In this document: positions 1-6,613 of the stretch, piece by piece
How the letters are laid out: every line of letters starts with the position of its first letter
How positions within the stretch are numbered: position 1 is the stretch's first letter
NCBI GenBank assembly: GCA_905202115.1
Contig: CAJKQZ010000023.1
Span: forward strand, 1-20,859
Length of the DNA stretch: 20,859 nucleotides
Direction of reading: 5' to 3'
DNA from: an uncultured Prevotellaceae bacterium
Lineage (GTDB): Bacteria > Bacteroidota > Bacteroidia > Bacteroidales > Bacteroidaceae
Translations under genes and position numbers: made by a program
The notes under the pieces: generated by a model
What the model was told of the DNA's origin: nothing
The model's input: only the letters and a program-made list of their open reading frames with translations
The model's database searches: none

Positions 1-85
1 CATATTTTGAATTATCTCCCTTGTATTTTCATTTATCTGCGGGAACTTTTTTACCACACGAAAAAAATATTTTTTTCGCGCAAGG
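1..85. repeat. Long-form 21-bp-phased palindromic repeat, truncated by window edge (copy 1)
   Basis: This is the partial left-edge copy of the repeat family. It reads, in plus orientation, CATA (the tail of a TATCTCAGACATA unit cut by the window edge), then a variant unit TATCTCCCTTGTA centred at 19, then CTGCGGGAA, a T run, TTACC, and a dyad of seven A and seven T flanked by CG. The reverse complement matches 13163-13280 and 20778-20859 nearly base for base. It lies upstream of the oxidoreductase gene, so it is not that gene's terminator. It could serve a gene to the left of the window. Confidence 0.85.
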
Positions 86-209
86 CCGTTTTTCATAAAA
101 ACCCTCTCACGCCGGTTTTCTGCCATACACAAGCACATTTTCTATACAACGCTTCTGAAATTCTCCGTAAAAAGCACAAAATTCGTCGCAGCAAAACGAA
201 CAGATTCAC

Positions 210-239
210 TTTGCCGCCACAAACCTTTTATTATCTTTG
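210..239 (+). promoter_or_regulatory. Bacteroidota-type promoter for the FAD oxidoreductase
   Basis: TTTG at 210-213 and TATCTTTG at 232-239 are separated by 18 nt. They match the Bacteroidota -33 TTTG and -7 TAnnTTTG elements. The predicted transcription start is about 30 nt before the ATG at 276. Confidence 0.65.
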
Positions 240-275
240 CGAAAAACCTTTTACCGTTAAAACAAAAAACGCCTT

Positions 276-1895
276 ATGTTTAATTTCATGAGAAAGACAT
301 TAATTCTGGCAGCTGCGGCATTCGCTGCACTATCGGCACACGCCGCAGCAACAGGCCGGAAAGCCGGAAACACCGGCGCAAAGGAACAAACAGCAGCCAC
401 AAAAACATACAACGTCGACATCTGCATATACGGCGGCACGTCGGCAGGAGTCATGGCTGCCTATACAGCCAGGAAACAAGGCAAAAGCGTATTGCTCGTC
501 GAACCTACCAAAAGAATTGGAGGGCTTACCACCGGCGGCCTCGGGCAGACCGACATAGGCCACGCCGAAGCAATAAAAGGCTACGCCCTCGACTTCTATA
601 AACGCATAGGAAAATATTACGGAAAAGACGGAGCACAGTTCACTTTCGAACCAAAAGCCGCACTGAATGTCTACAAAAGCTACGTTTCCGAAGCTGGCAT
701 AAACATACTTTACAGCCACCGCATAACGAAAACCTCGAAAAAAGGAAACACTGTACGGAACATCATCCTCGAAAACAGCGAAAACAACAAGAACAAGGCA
801 AAAGTAACAGCCAAAGTATTCATCGACTGCAGCTACGAGGGAGATCTCATGGCAAAAGCAGGAATCACCTATACCTGCGGGCGCGAGGCCAACTCCGTTT
901 ACGGCGAAACATGGAACGGCGTGCAAATGCTCGACAAGCATCAGTTTCCCGACGGAGTGGATCCCTACAAAATAAAAGGCGACCCCTCAAGCGGACTTCT
1001 TTACGGCATATCCGACGGCAAAATGGGAGAACAAGGCAGCGGCGACAAGACGATACAGGCCTACAACTACCGCATAACCCTAACAAACGACCCCGAAAAC
1101 CGCATAGAAATCACCCGACCTGACAACTACGACCCGAGCAGATACGAACTACTCATACGTCTGAAAGAAATAGCTCCCTGGCAATCCATTCACGATGTAA
1201 TTTACTGGGGAATGATGCCAGGCAACAAAACCGACATAAACAACAACGGTGGATTCTCGACCGACATGATAGGTGCGAACTGGAACTATCCCGAAGCAAG
1301 CTACGAGGAACGCGAACGCATTGCCAGAGAACATACCGACTACACTAAAGGATTCCTCTACTTTCTCGGCCACGACCCGCGCATACCGCAGAATGTGCGC
1401 GACGCCATGCTCTCCTGGGGCTATCCCAAAGACGAGTACGAAGAGTACGGGCACTTCACCCCTCAACTATACATACGCGAAGCGCGGAGAATGGTAGGCC
1501 GCATGGTTATGACGCAGAATCACTGCGAAAGCAAGGAAACCGTGGACGACCCGATAGGTTGGGCAAGCTATACAATGGACTCGCACAACTGCGGAAGATA
1601 CGTAGTAAACGGCATGGTAAAGAACGAAGGCGACGTACAGAAACCAGTGCGCGCGCCCTACAAGGTTTCTTATCGCGCAATCACACCTAAGGAAGAAGAA
1701 GCCCGCAACGTCATTGTTCCCGTATGTCTTTCGGCCTCGCACATAGCATACGGTTCCATACGCATGGAACCTGTGTTCATGCTTCTCGGAGCCAATTCCG
1801 CCCTCGCCGCCTGCCAGGCAATCGACCGCCACGGCAACTGCGTACAAAACGTAGACCCAGCCGAAATAATGCACATTTCGGAAACACTGGAATGA
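276..1895 (+). CDS. Exported FAD-dependent oxidoreductase
   Basis: This 539-residue protein has an N-terminal signal peptide: MRK followed by a hydrophobic Leu/Ala stretch ending near AHA (about residue 23). It therefore probably acts in the periplasm or outside the cell. After a short polar linker comes a Rossmann dinucleotide-binding fold: beta strand VDICIYGG, glycine motif GGTSAG at 53-58, and acidic residue E76 at the end of the second strand (LLVEP) that would contact the FAD ribose. The GGLTTGGLG segment that follows and the later FIDCSYEGDLMAKAG segment are typical of the FAD-dependent oxidoreductase (FAD_oxidored) family common in Bacteroidota. Substrate is unknown; the family occurs near polysaccharide-degradation genes but no such neighbour is visible. 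The ATG at 276 is used; an in-frame ATG at 288 would give the cleaner signal peptide. It is a single gene with its own promoter at 210-239, convergent with the nuclease gene downstream. Confidence 0.85.
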   Translation: MFNFMRKTLILAAAAFAALSAHAAATGRKAGNTGAKEQTAATKTYNVDICIYGGTSAGVMAAYTARKQGKSVLLVEPTKRIGGLTTGGLGQTDIGHAEAIKGYALDFYKRIGKYYGKDGAQFTFEPKAALNVYKSYVSEAGINILYSHRITKTSKKGNTVRNIILENSENNKNKAKVTAKVFIDCSYEGDLMAKAGITYTCGREANSVYGETWNGVQMLDKHQFPDGVDPYKIKGDPSSGLLYGISDGKMGEQGSGDKTIQAYNYRITLTNDPENRIEITRPDNYDPSRYELLIRLKEIAPWQSIHDVIYWGMMPGNKTDINNNGGFSTDMIGANWNYPEASYEERERIAREHTDYTKGFLYFLGHDPRIPQNVRDAMLSWGYPKDEYEEYGHFTPQLYIREARRMVGRMVMTQNHCESKETVDDPIGWASYTMDSHNCGRYVVNGMVKNEGDVQKPVRAPYKVSYRAITPKEEEARNVIVPVCLSASHIAYGSIRMEPVFMLLGANSALAACQAIDRHGNCVQNVDPAEIMHISETLE

Positions 1896-1957
1896 CATGC
1901 AAGAAACCGGCAGCCGGAAAACCGCCCGAAACCCGCAAAAGCAAAAAATCCTTCCGC

Positions 1958-2032
1958 AGCAGAAAAAAATTATCTCTGAGGTAATTTAAAATATGTCTGA
2001 GATATTTCAAATTATCTCAGACATATTTTTCG
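1958..2032. repeat. 21-bp-phased palindromic repeat, short form (copy 2)
   Basis: Three pseudo-palindromic units are centred at 1977, 1998 and 2019, exactly 21 bp apart. Unit 1 is AATTATCTCTGAGGTAATT, unit 2 TATGTCTGAGATA and unit 3 TATCTCAGACATA. Units 2 and 3 are mutual inverted repeats and could form a hairpin. A run of seven A lies on the left and five T on the right, so the element could end transcription from both convergent neighbours (oxidoreductase and nuclease). It is nearly identical to the copy at 3707-3782 (about four substitutions and one indel over 75 bp) and in the same orientation. Confidence 0.9.
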
Positions 2033-2083
2033 AGACGGCAAATATAGCCTCCTATATTATAACCTCACTTTCTATTTCCGAAC

Positions 2084-2887
2084 TCATAGCACTTCGGAAA
2101 CCGAATCATATATCAAAGGAATATCCTGATAATGTATGCGAAACTTTGTACCATGATTATGCCCCGTTCTCGCATCAAAATCAGCATACACCTTGCCGTT
2201 TTCTATGCAATCTATAAATTTATAAAGATTCAGGTCTTTCAACATGAATACCTTATTGAAATGAAAATATTCCTTGCGGTTTTCCACTTTCGTATCGGCC
2301 TGCACGTAAAAACAATTCGTCAGCTTTGCACCTACCTTAGCAAACAAATCGTAGAAACCCCAATAAGGAATCAGCGAGAAAGCCGCAGCATTTTCATTTC
2401 TTATTTCAACCGAGCGAAGCCAATCCTCATGTTTTTCTGAACATTCCGACATCTCAAATCCTACTTCGACGCGCTGTTCCTCTCGATTTACATTCAATCT
2501 GAAGCCTCTGTCGGTAAAATAACGGGCATTGAGCGTGGCACGAAAAGACATCTCATCAGCAGGATACTTTATTCCGGCCTTTTTATGTCTCCATCCATAT
2601 TTAGGCAACAGTATATCGGTTACTATCTTCATTGCTCGCGGCGAAGGTTCCATATGACATAAAGTCAATAATGCGGTAGTATTTTTGCGCTGGGCCTTTA
2701 ATTCCCATTCCGCAGCATTCGGAATAGGCAGATTGTTTTCCGGAATCCCCAATAAATCTTCCAGAACATTTCCTACGGCACCGTCATTTCCTCTGCGGGT
2801 GTTTAAAATCCAACCGCGCTGTTCTATTTCTCTGAATTTCTCTATCAATTCAGCTTTGGAAATAGGTTGAAGATTATTTTTCTGCAT
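2084..2887 (-). CDS. Type II restriction endonuclease, MvaI/BcnI family
   Basis: This 267-residue protein is a PD-(D/E)XK-type nuclease. It resembles the MvaI/BcnI family, whose members act as monomers on CCWGG (MvaI) or CCSGG (BcnI). Visible family features are GNVLEDLLG at 39-47 with the N-terminal acidic E43, the catalytic strand PNAAEWELK at 56-64 with E62 and K64, and the C-terminal HNHGTKFRI at 243-251, which I recall as closely matching MvaI. The position expected to hold the metal-binding Asp (D-x4-E-x-K) is N57 (codon AAT), so activity should be tested. The ATG at 2887 overlaps the methyltransferase 3' end by 14 nt, implying translational coupling with methylase first. The exact recognition sequence cannot be read from the protein. 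An alternative is an inactive nuclease. Confidence 0.85.
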   Translation of the reverse strand: MQKNNLQPISKAELIEKFREIEQRGWILNTRRGNDGAVGNVLEDLLGIPENNLPIPNAAEWELKAQRKNTTALLTLCHMEPSPRAMKIVTDILLPKYGWRHKKAGIKYPADEMSFRATLNARYFTDRGFRLNVNREEQRVEVGFEMSECSEKHEDWLRSVEIRNENAAAFSLIPYWGFYDLFAKVGAKLTNCFYVQADTKVENRKEYFHFNKVFMLKDLNLYKFIDCIENGKVYADFDARTGHNHGTKFRIHYQDIPLIYDSVSEVL

Positions 2888-3656
2888 AATCGAACAATGT
2901 AGGTGTATGAAAACGGGCTATCTCAGGATTGACTTTATTTTTCACTATTCTCTCTTCCGCCATTCTGCAATAGTATTCGCTTATCTCGATACCGATATAA
3001 TCTCTCTTCAGAGCCTGCGCAACGACAGCGGTGGTACCGCTCCCCATAAAAGGGTCGAGCACAACCTTCGCGTTTGTAGAACCGATAATCCTGTCGATAA
3101 GAGCAACAGGAAAAGGCGCGGGGTGTTCGTTCTTCAACTCCTGCGTAAATTCCCATACATCGCCATAACGATTGGCCCCCTGCGATAATCTGAAGTCCTT
3201 TTTTGCTATCAGGTAAATGACCTCATAAGTGGGAAGAAAATATCCTGCATTGAAATTTATGCCCCCTTTTCTCCTCCATATTATAATCTGGCGCACGGGA
3301 AAGTCGGAAACAATCTCACGCCTGTCCTGGATAAGGCCATTCTGAACACGCCATTTGTGATTATAAAAAATTGCACCGTCGTCGCTCAGAAGACGCATCA
3401 TTTCTTTCAGACAATCGCGCTGCCACGCACAATAATCCTCGTATGGCATATTATCGTCATACGTTGCATATCCGTTAATAAGAGCCGCATTCGACCATTT
3501 TCCTCCCTTACCGCATTTCATACCGTTTCCGGTTGAGTTTTTCAGATTATAAGGAGGTGAAGTCACTACCAGGTTCACGCAACTGTCGGGTAGCTGCTTC
3601 ATAACTTCAAGGCAATCTCCGCAAATGATTTTATTAAGATAATTTGTAACAGACAT
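2874..3656 (-). CDS. Type II DNA methyltransferase, beta class (likely N4-cytosine)
   Basis: This 260-residue protein is an S-adenosylmethionine-dependent amino-methyltransferase. Catalytic motif IV, TSPPY at 32-36, comes first, and the SAM-binding motif I, DPFMGSGTT at 201-209, is C-terminal. That order defines the beta class. SPPY favours N4-cytosine over N6-adenine, and the pairing with an MvaI/BcnI-like nuclease agrees, since the methylases of MvaI and BcnI are N4-cytosine enzymes. The C-terminal IGIEISEYYCRMAEERI segment follows motif I as usual. It would protect host sites against the nuclease encoded by the overlapping downstream gene. The start at 3656 is supported by TACCTTTG 19 nt upstream, which leaves only a very short leader. 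No controller (C) protein gene is visible. Confidence 0.9.
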   Translation of the reverse strand: MSVTNYLNKIICGDCLEVMKQLPDSCVNLVVTSPPYNLKNSTGNGMKCGKGGKWSNAALINGYATYDDNMPYEDYCAWQRDCLKEMMRLLSDDGAIFYNHKWRVQNGLIQDRREIVSDFPVRQIIIWRRKGGINFNAGYFLPTYEVIYLIAKKDFRLSQGANRYGDVWEFTQELKNEHPAPFPVALIDRIIGSTNAKVVLDPFMGSGTTAVVAQALKRDYIGIEISEYYCRMAEERIVKNKVNPEIARFHTPTLFDYAEK

Positions 3657-3674
3657 ATAATACGTTCCTTATTG

Positions 3675-3706
3675 CAAAGGTAGGAACTTAAACAAGAAGT
3701 TCCAAG
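3675..3706 (-). promoter_or_regulatory. Promoter and candidate operator of the restriction-modification unit
   Basis: On the minus strand, CTTG (3706-3703) and TACCTTTG (3682-3675) are 20 nt apart and match Bacteroidota -33/-7 elements, the first with one mismatch. A perfect inverted repeat, GGAACTT (3683-3689), 7-nt spacer, AAGTTCC (3697-3703), fills the gap between the boxes. A protein bound there would block the promoter. No gene for such a regulator is present. Confidence 0.55.
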
Positions 3707-3782
3707 AGCAGAAAAAAATTATCTCAGAGATAATTTAAAATATGTCTGAGATATTTCGAAATATCTCAGACATATTTTTTCG
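3707..3782. repeat. 21-bp-phased palindromic repeat, short form (copy 3)
   Basis: Three units are centred at 3726, 3747 and 3768, exactly 21 bp apart. Unit 1 (3717-3735, AATTATCTCAGAGATAATT) is a perfect 19-bp palindrome. Units 2 and 3 (TATGTCTGAGATA, TATCTCAGACATA) are inverted relative to each other. This copy lies between divergent genes (methyltransferase leftward, MATE rightward), immediately upstream of the restriction-modification promoter, where a terminator is not needed for either neighbour. Confidence 0.9.
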
Positions 3783-4102
3783 GGTATTTTATTGCCTGCC
3801 GAATAACGAAAAACTTCGTACATTTGCTGCCGTGAATCATTCACAAAACAAATGTATTGCAAATCAACATATCGCCGCACAATTATTTTAACTTCCCGTC
3901 TGTATTCGGAACGACGAGGAAACATGTGCCGATGACATTATTGCATATACAGAAATCCACTCTGCATTTTTTGTTTACCGTTCGGAACGAAACCGTAGGC
4001 AACAGTTCCGAAAGCACAACAATCCAAAAGGATGAATTTCCTATTATACCCGCCTGCTCCACTCAGCAAAAGAAAAAATGCTCAAACAAGCAACACGGAT
4101 AA
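3783..4102 (+). promoter_or_regulatory. Upstream region and possible long leader of the MATE gene
   Basis: TACATTTG at 3819-3826 fits the -7 consensus. There is no good TTTG at standard spacing; ATTG at 3791-3794 is 24 nt upstream. If it is used, the leader would be roughly 270 nt long. No known riboswitch could be recognised in it. A TTG-initiated open frame (3857-4102) ends directly before the MATE ATG, but it has no recognisable family and no supported start. I see nothing else here. Confidence 0.35.
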
Positions 4103-5464
4103 ATGAACAAACTGCATAACATATATACGGAACACAAAACATACTATACGCCGCTGATAAAGCTCGGAGTACCTATAATAATAGGCCAGCTGGGAATTGT
4201 GGCAACAGGACTCGCCGACACGGTAATGGTGGGACAGCACAGCACCGATGAACTTGCCGCCTCATCGTTCGTAAACAATATCATCGGCACTTTCCTTATG
4301 CTCGGAACGGGCTATTCTTTCAACCTCACTCCCATTATAGGCCGGAATCTTGCCACAGGCAAAAAATCGGCAATAGGCGGCTGGCTGAAAAACAGCTTGA
4401 TTGCAAACACGTTCGTAGCACTTCTCATCTGCTCCGTATTGGCCGTAATTTACACGAACGTAGAAGCCTTGCGACAACCAGAGGAACTGCTGCCACTTAT
4501 AAGGCCTTATTTTGTAATAAGCGCAGTGTCGTTGGTCTTCGTAATGCTCTACAATTCGTTCCGTCAGTTTGTAGAAGGAATAAGCGACCCCACTGTCTCG
4601 ATGTGGGCGCTGCTAATAGGCAACGTTCTCAACATAGCAGGAAACTACATACTCATCTACGGAAAGTTAGGCTTTCCCGAACTCGGACTTAACGGCGCGG
4701 GCATAAGCACGTTTGTTTCGCGCTTCATCACGTTGGTGATATTCGTTGCCGTATTCCTTTACCGCAGCAAATATCGCCCATACCGTCACGGATTCATATT
4801 ATTCCGCATAAACGCGAAGCAGATAAAACGCCTTAACGCCATTGGCTGGCCAATAGGGTTGCAGCAAGGCATAGAGGCGTCCACGTTTTCGGTTACGGCA
4901 ATCATGGTAGGCTGGCTCGGAAGCGCGGAACTGGCAGCCCACCAGGTGGTGATAGCCATTTCTAACATCAGTTTCGTAATATATTTAGGGCTAAGTTCGG
5001 CTGTGGCCATACGTTCGAGCTATTACAAAGGCGCGGGCGATTGGAAAAGCGTTATCCGCAACACCGTTTCGGGAGTACATCTGGCGCTGGTCGCTTCAAC
5101 AATCATCTGCATTATTCTTTTTCTGACACGGGCACGGGTCGGGCACATTTTTACCGACGACATAGAGGTAAACCTTATCATCGTCTTGCTGATACCTATG
5201 CTTATTTTATATCAGTTGAGCGACAGCGTACAGTTGGTTCTCGTGCATTCCCTGCGCGGCCTGGCCGATGTGAAAGCAATCATGTGGATTTCGTTCTGCT
5301 CATACTTTTTCGGCGGCATGCTTTCGGGATACGTTTTCGGCTTCGTTTTCAAATGGGGAATAACCGGCATTTGGATGGCTTTTCCTTTGGGATTCCTGTG
5401 CTGCGGAATATTACTTTGGAAACGAACCCGAACGTTGGTAAACAAGAATCTCAAAAACGAATAG
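4103..5464 (+). CDS. MATE-family multidrug/cation efflux transporter
   Basis: This 453-residue integral membrane protein has about twelve hydrophobic helices spread over its whole length, which is the normal size for the family. The N-terminal half opens with the amphipathic start and first helix pattern typical of MATE (LIKLGVPIIIGQLGIVATGLADTVMVG), with the TADTVMVG-like ending of helix 1 and the following ELAASSF. The second half repeats the pattern (IGWPIGLQQGIEASTFSVTAIMVGWLG, then ELAAHQVVIAIS), as expected from the internal pseudo-symmetry. It would sit in the inner membrane and export organic cations or drugs by H+ or Na+ antiport; the substrate cannot be predicted. It resembles the NorM-type branch. 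It is monocistronic, ending in a strong terminator at 5535-5566. Confidence 0.92.
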   Translation: MNKLHNIYTEHKTYYTPLIKLGVPIIIGQLGIVATGLADTVMVGQHSTDELAASSFVNNIIGTFLMLGTGYSFNLTPIIGRNLATGKKSAIGGWLKNSLIANTFVALLICSVLAVIYTNVEALRQPEELLPLIRPYFVISAVSLVFVMLYNSFRQFVEGISDPTVSMWALLIGNVLNIAGNYILIYGKLGFPELGLNGAGISTFVSRFITLVIFVAVFLYRSKYRPYRHGFILFRINAKQIKRLNAIGWPIGLQQGIEASTFSVTAIMVGWLGSAELAAHQVVIAISNISFVIYLGLSSAVAIRSSYYKGAGDWKSVIRNTVSGVHLALVASTIICIILFLTRARVGHIFTDDIEVNLIIVLLIPMLILYQLSDSVQLVLVHSLRGLADVKAIMWISFCSYFFGGMLSGYVFGFVFKWGITGIWMAFPLGFLCCGILLWKRTRTLVNKNLKNE

Positions 5465-5534
5465 ACCTTTCGGGAGAAAGAAAAAATCAAACTCTGTAGA
5501 ATAATCCGTGTCGGACGGAAACTGACATTTCTCC

Positions 5535-5566
5535 GCCACCTGACATTTTTGTCAGGTGGCTTTTTT
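5535..5566 (+). terminator. Rho-independent terminator of the MATE gene
   Basis: A perfect 10-bp stem GCCACCTGAC (5535-5544) / GTCAGGTGGC (5551-5560) with loop ATTTTT is followed by six T. It lies 70 bp after the MATE stop codon. Part of it (5541-5558) is repeated exactly in inverted orientation at 5701-5718. Confidence 0.92.
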
Positions 5567-5586
5567 CATACCGGCAAAAAGAGCCC

Positions 5587-5670
5587 GAAAAATTATCTCA
5601 GACATATTTTAAAATATCTCAGAGATAATTCAAAATATGTCTGAGATAATTTTTTCTACAAGCGGGAAGA
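5587..5670. repeat. 21-bp-phased palindromic repeat, short form (copy 4)
   Basis: Three units are centred at 5600 (TATCTCAGACATA), 5621 (TATCTCAGAGATA, a perfect palindrome) and 5642 (TATGTCTGAGATA), exactly 21 bp apart. The right flank ACAAGCGGGAAGAG (5657-5670) is shared with the copy at 16115-16200, and the left flank AAAAAGAGCCCGAAAAA resembles that copy's left flank. The unit order differs from the other short copies: the self-complementary unit is in the middle, so the whole element is one large palindrome. Confidence 0.9.
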
Positions 5671-5923
5671 GTTTTTTCCTTTGCCGGCGGGAGGTGCGAA
5701 CACCTGACAAAAATGTCATGTTCTGAAAAGTCCAAATACCGTTCCGGCAGGGAAAACGGCAAAAACAAAACGCATACAATTGCCGATAGGCGTGCGAATG
5801 CAGCAAAGAGAGAGAAACAACGAAATGCGCCTTAATTATTTCATATGTATAAGCCTGCCACCTCCATTCAAATTCTACTTAACCGATAAAAAATATGTTT
5901 CCAGAAAATCATCTTCGCCAACT
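5671..5923. other. Gene-free stretch between two repeat copies
   Basis: It contains TTTGCCGG (5680-5687) and CACCTGACAAAAATGTCA (5701-5718), which are the right arms of a nested inverted repeat around copy 4. A weak hairpin, CCGTT/AACGG, lies near 5738-5760. No open frame with recognisable protein features and no RNA gene could be identified. Confidence 0.5.
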
Positions 5924-5971
5924 GAAAAAAAAGATGTCTGAGATAATTCATTTTATCTCAAACATCTTTTT
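5924..5971 (-). repeat. 21-bp-phased repeat, two-unit form acting as terminator of the murG-yqeY operon (copy 5)
   Basis: Two units, GATGTCTGAGATA (centre 5939) and TATCTCAAACATC (centre 5960), are 21 bp apart and pair as a hairpin with one G-U in the minus-strand RNA. On the minus strand the stem is followed by an unbroken T run (complement of the A run at 5924-5932). It is the first strong terminator-like structure downstream of yqeY. This is the shortest copy, and it has lost the third unit and the GCGGGAAG flank. Confidence 0.8.
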
Positions 5972-6068
5972 CAACATCTGCTTTATCTATACACAAAATA
6001 GGCTAAAGCAGTAACTTTCAAATAAGGCCGGCCTTTGATTTACGAACATCCCATAGCCGGCAAGGTTA

Positions 6069-6518
6069 TCAGGCAAGAAGTTTCTTTACCGCAGCAGAGA
6101 TTTTCGCACCCTCGGCGCGACCGGCAAGGCGCTTCGTGGCAACTCCCATTACCTTGCCCATTTCGCGCATGGAAGAAGCTCCCGTTTCGGCTATCACGGA
6201 TTTTACTTCAGCCTCTATTTCCTCATCGCTTAGCTGTTTGGGCAAATATTCTTCAACAACAGCCACCTGCGCTTCCTCCTCGCCTGCAAGATCGGGACGA
6301 TTCTGCTCGCGATAAAGGGCCGCGGTATCCTTGCCTTGCTTTGCCATTTTGGCAAGTATCTTCAAAGCTGCCTCATCACTGAGCTGGTCGTTGGCTCCAG
6401 GCGCGGTCTTTGCCTCTATGAAGTTCTTCTTGATGTTTCTCAAAGCATCGAGGCGCACTTTGTCGCGCGCCTTCATGGCAGCAATTATATCGCTGCTCAC
6501 CTTTTCAAATAATGACAT
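6069..6518 (-). CDS. yqeY: YqeY / GatB-Yqey domain protein
   Basis: This 149-residue protein matches the YqeY family, which shares its helical domain with the tail of the GatB subunit of the tRNA-dependent amidotransferase. The opening SLFEKVSSDIIAAMKARDKVRLDALRNIKKNF, the central EYLPKQLSDEEIEAEV and the closing MGKVMGVATKRLAGRAEGAKISAAVKKLL are family hallmarks. Its cellular role is not well established; a tRNA-related function is inferred from GatB. I chose the ATG at 6518 because it has AAGGAA just upstream and begins the conserved domain; the frame extends to an ATG at 6557 with a non-conserved 13-residue addition. It is the last gene after ftsZ (95-nt gap), a placement I recall from other Bacteroidota, and is terminated by the hairpin at 5924-5971. 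Confidence 0.88.
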   Translation of the reverse strand: MSLFEKVSSDIIAAMKARDKVRLDALRNIKKNFIEAKTAPGANDQLSDEAALKILAKMAKQGKDTAALYREQNRPDLAGEEEAQVAVVEEYLPKQLSDEEIEAEVKSVIAETGASSMREMGKVMGVATKRLAGRAEGAKISAAVKKLLA

Positions 6519-6613
6519 ATTATGTTCCTTTCTTATTTTTGCAAAAGTCGTGCTCATAACTTCCGGTTCGCATTTGAAAAAGAAAATTTCTCATATTCGC
6601 CGGAAAATAAAGC

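Noticed and set aside
3857..4102. An 81-codon frame ending directly before the MATE ATG
   Set aside because: It begins with TTG without a ribosome-binding site and has no recognisable features; the adjacency to the ATG is probably chance.
6024..6035. Perfect 12-bp palindrome AAGGCCGGCCTT after yqeY
   Set aside because: It is short, has no loop or T run, and can arise by chance; the hairpin at 5924-5971 is a better terminator.
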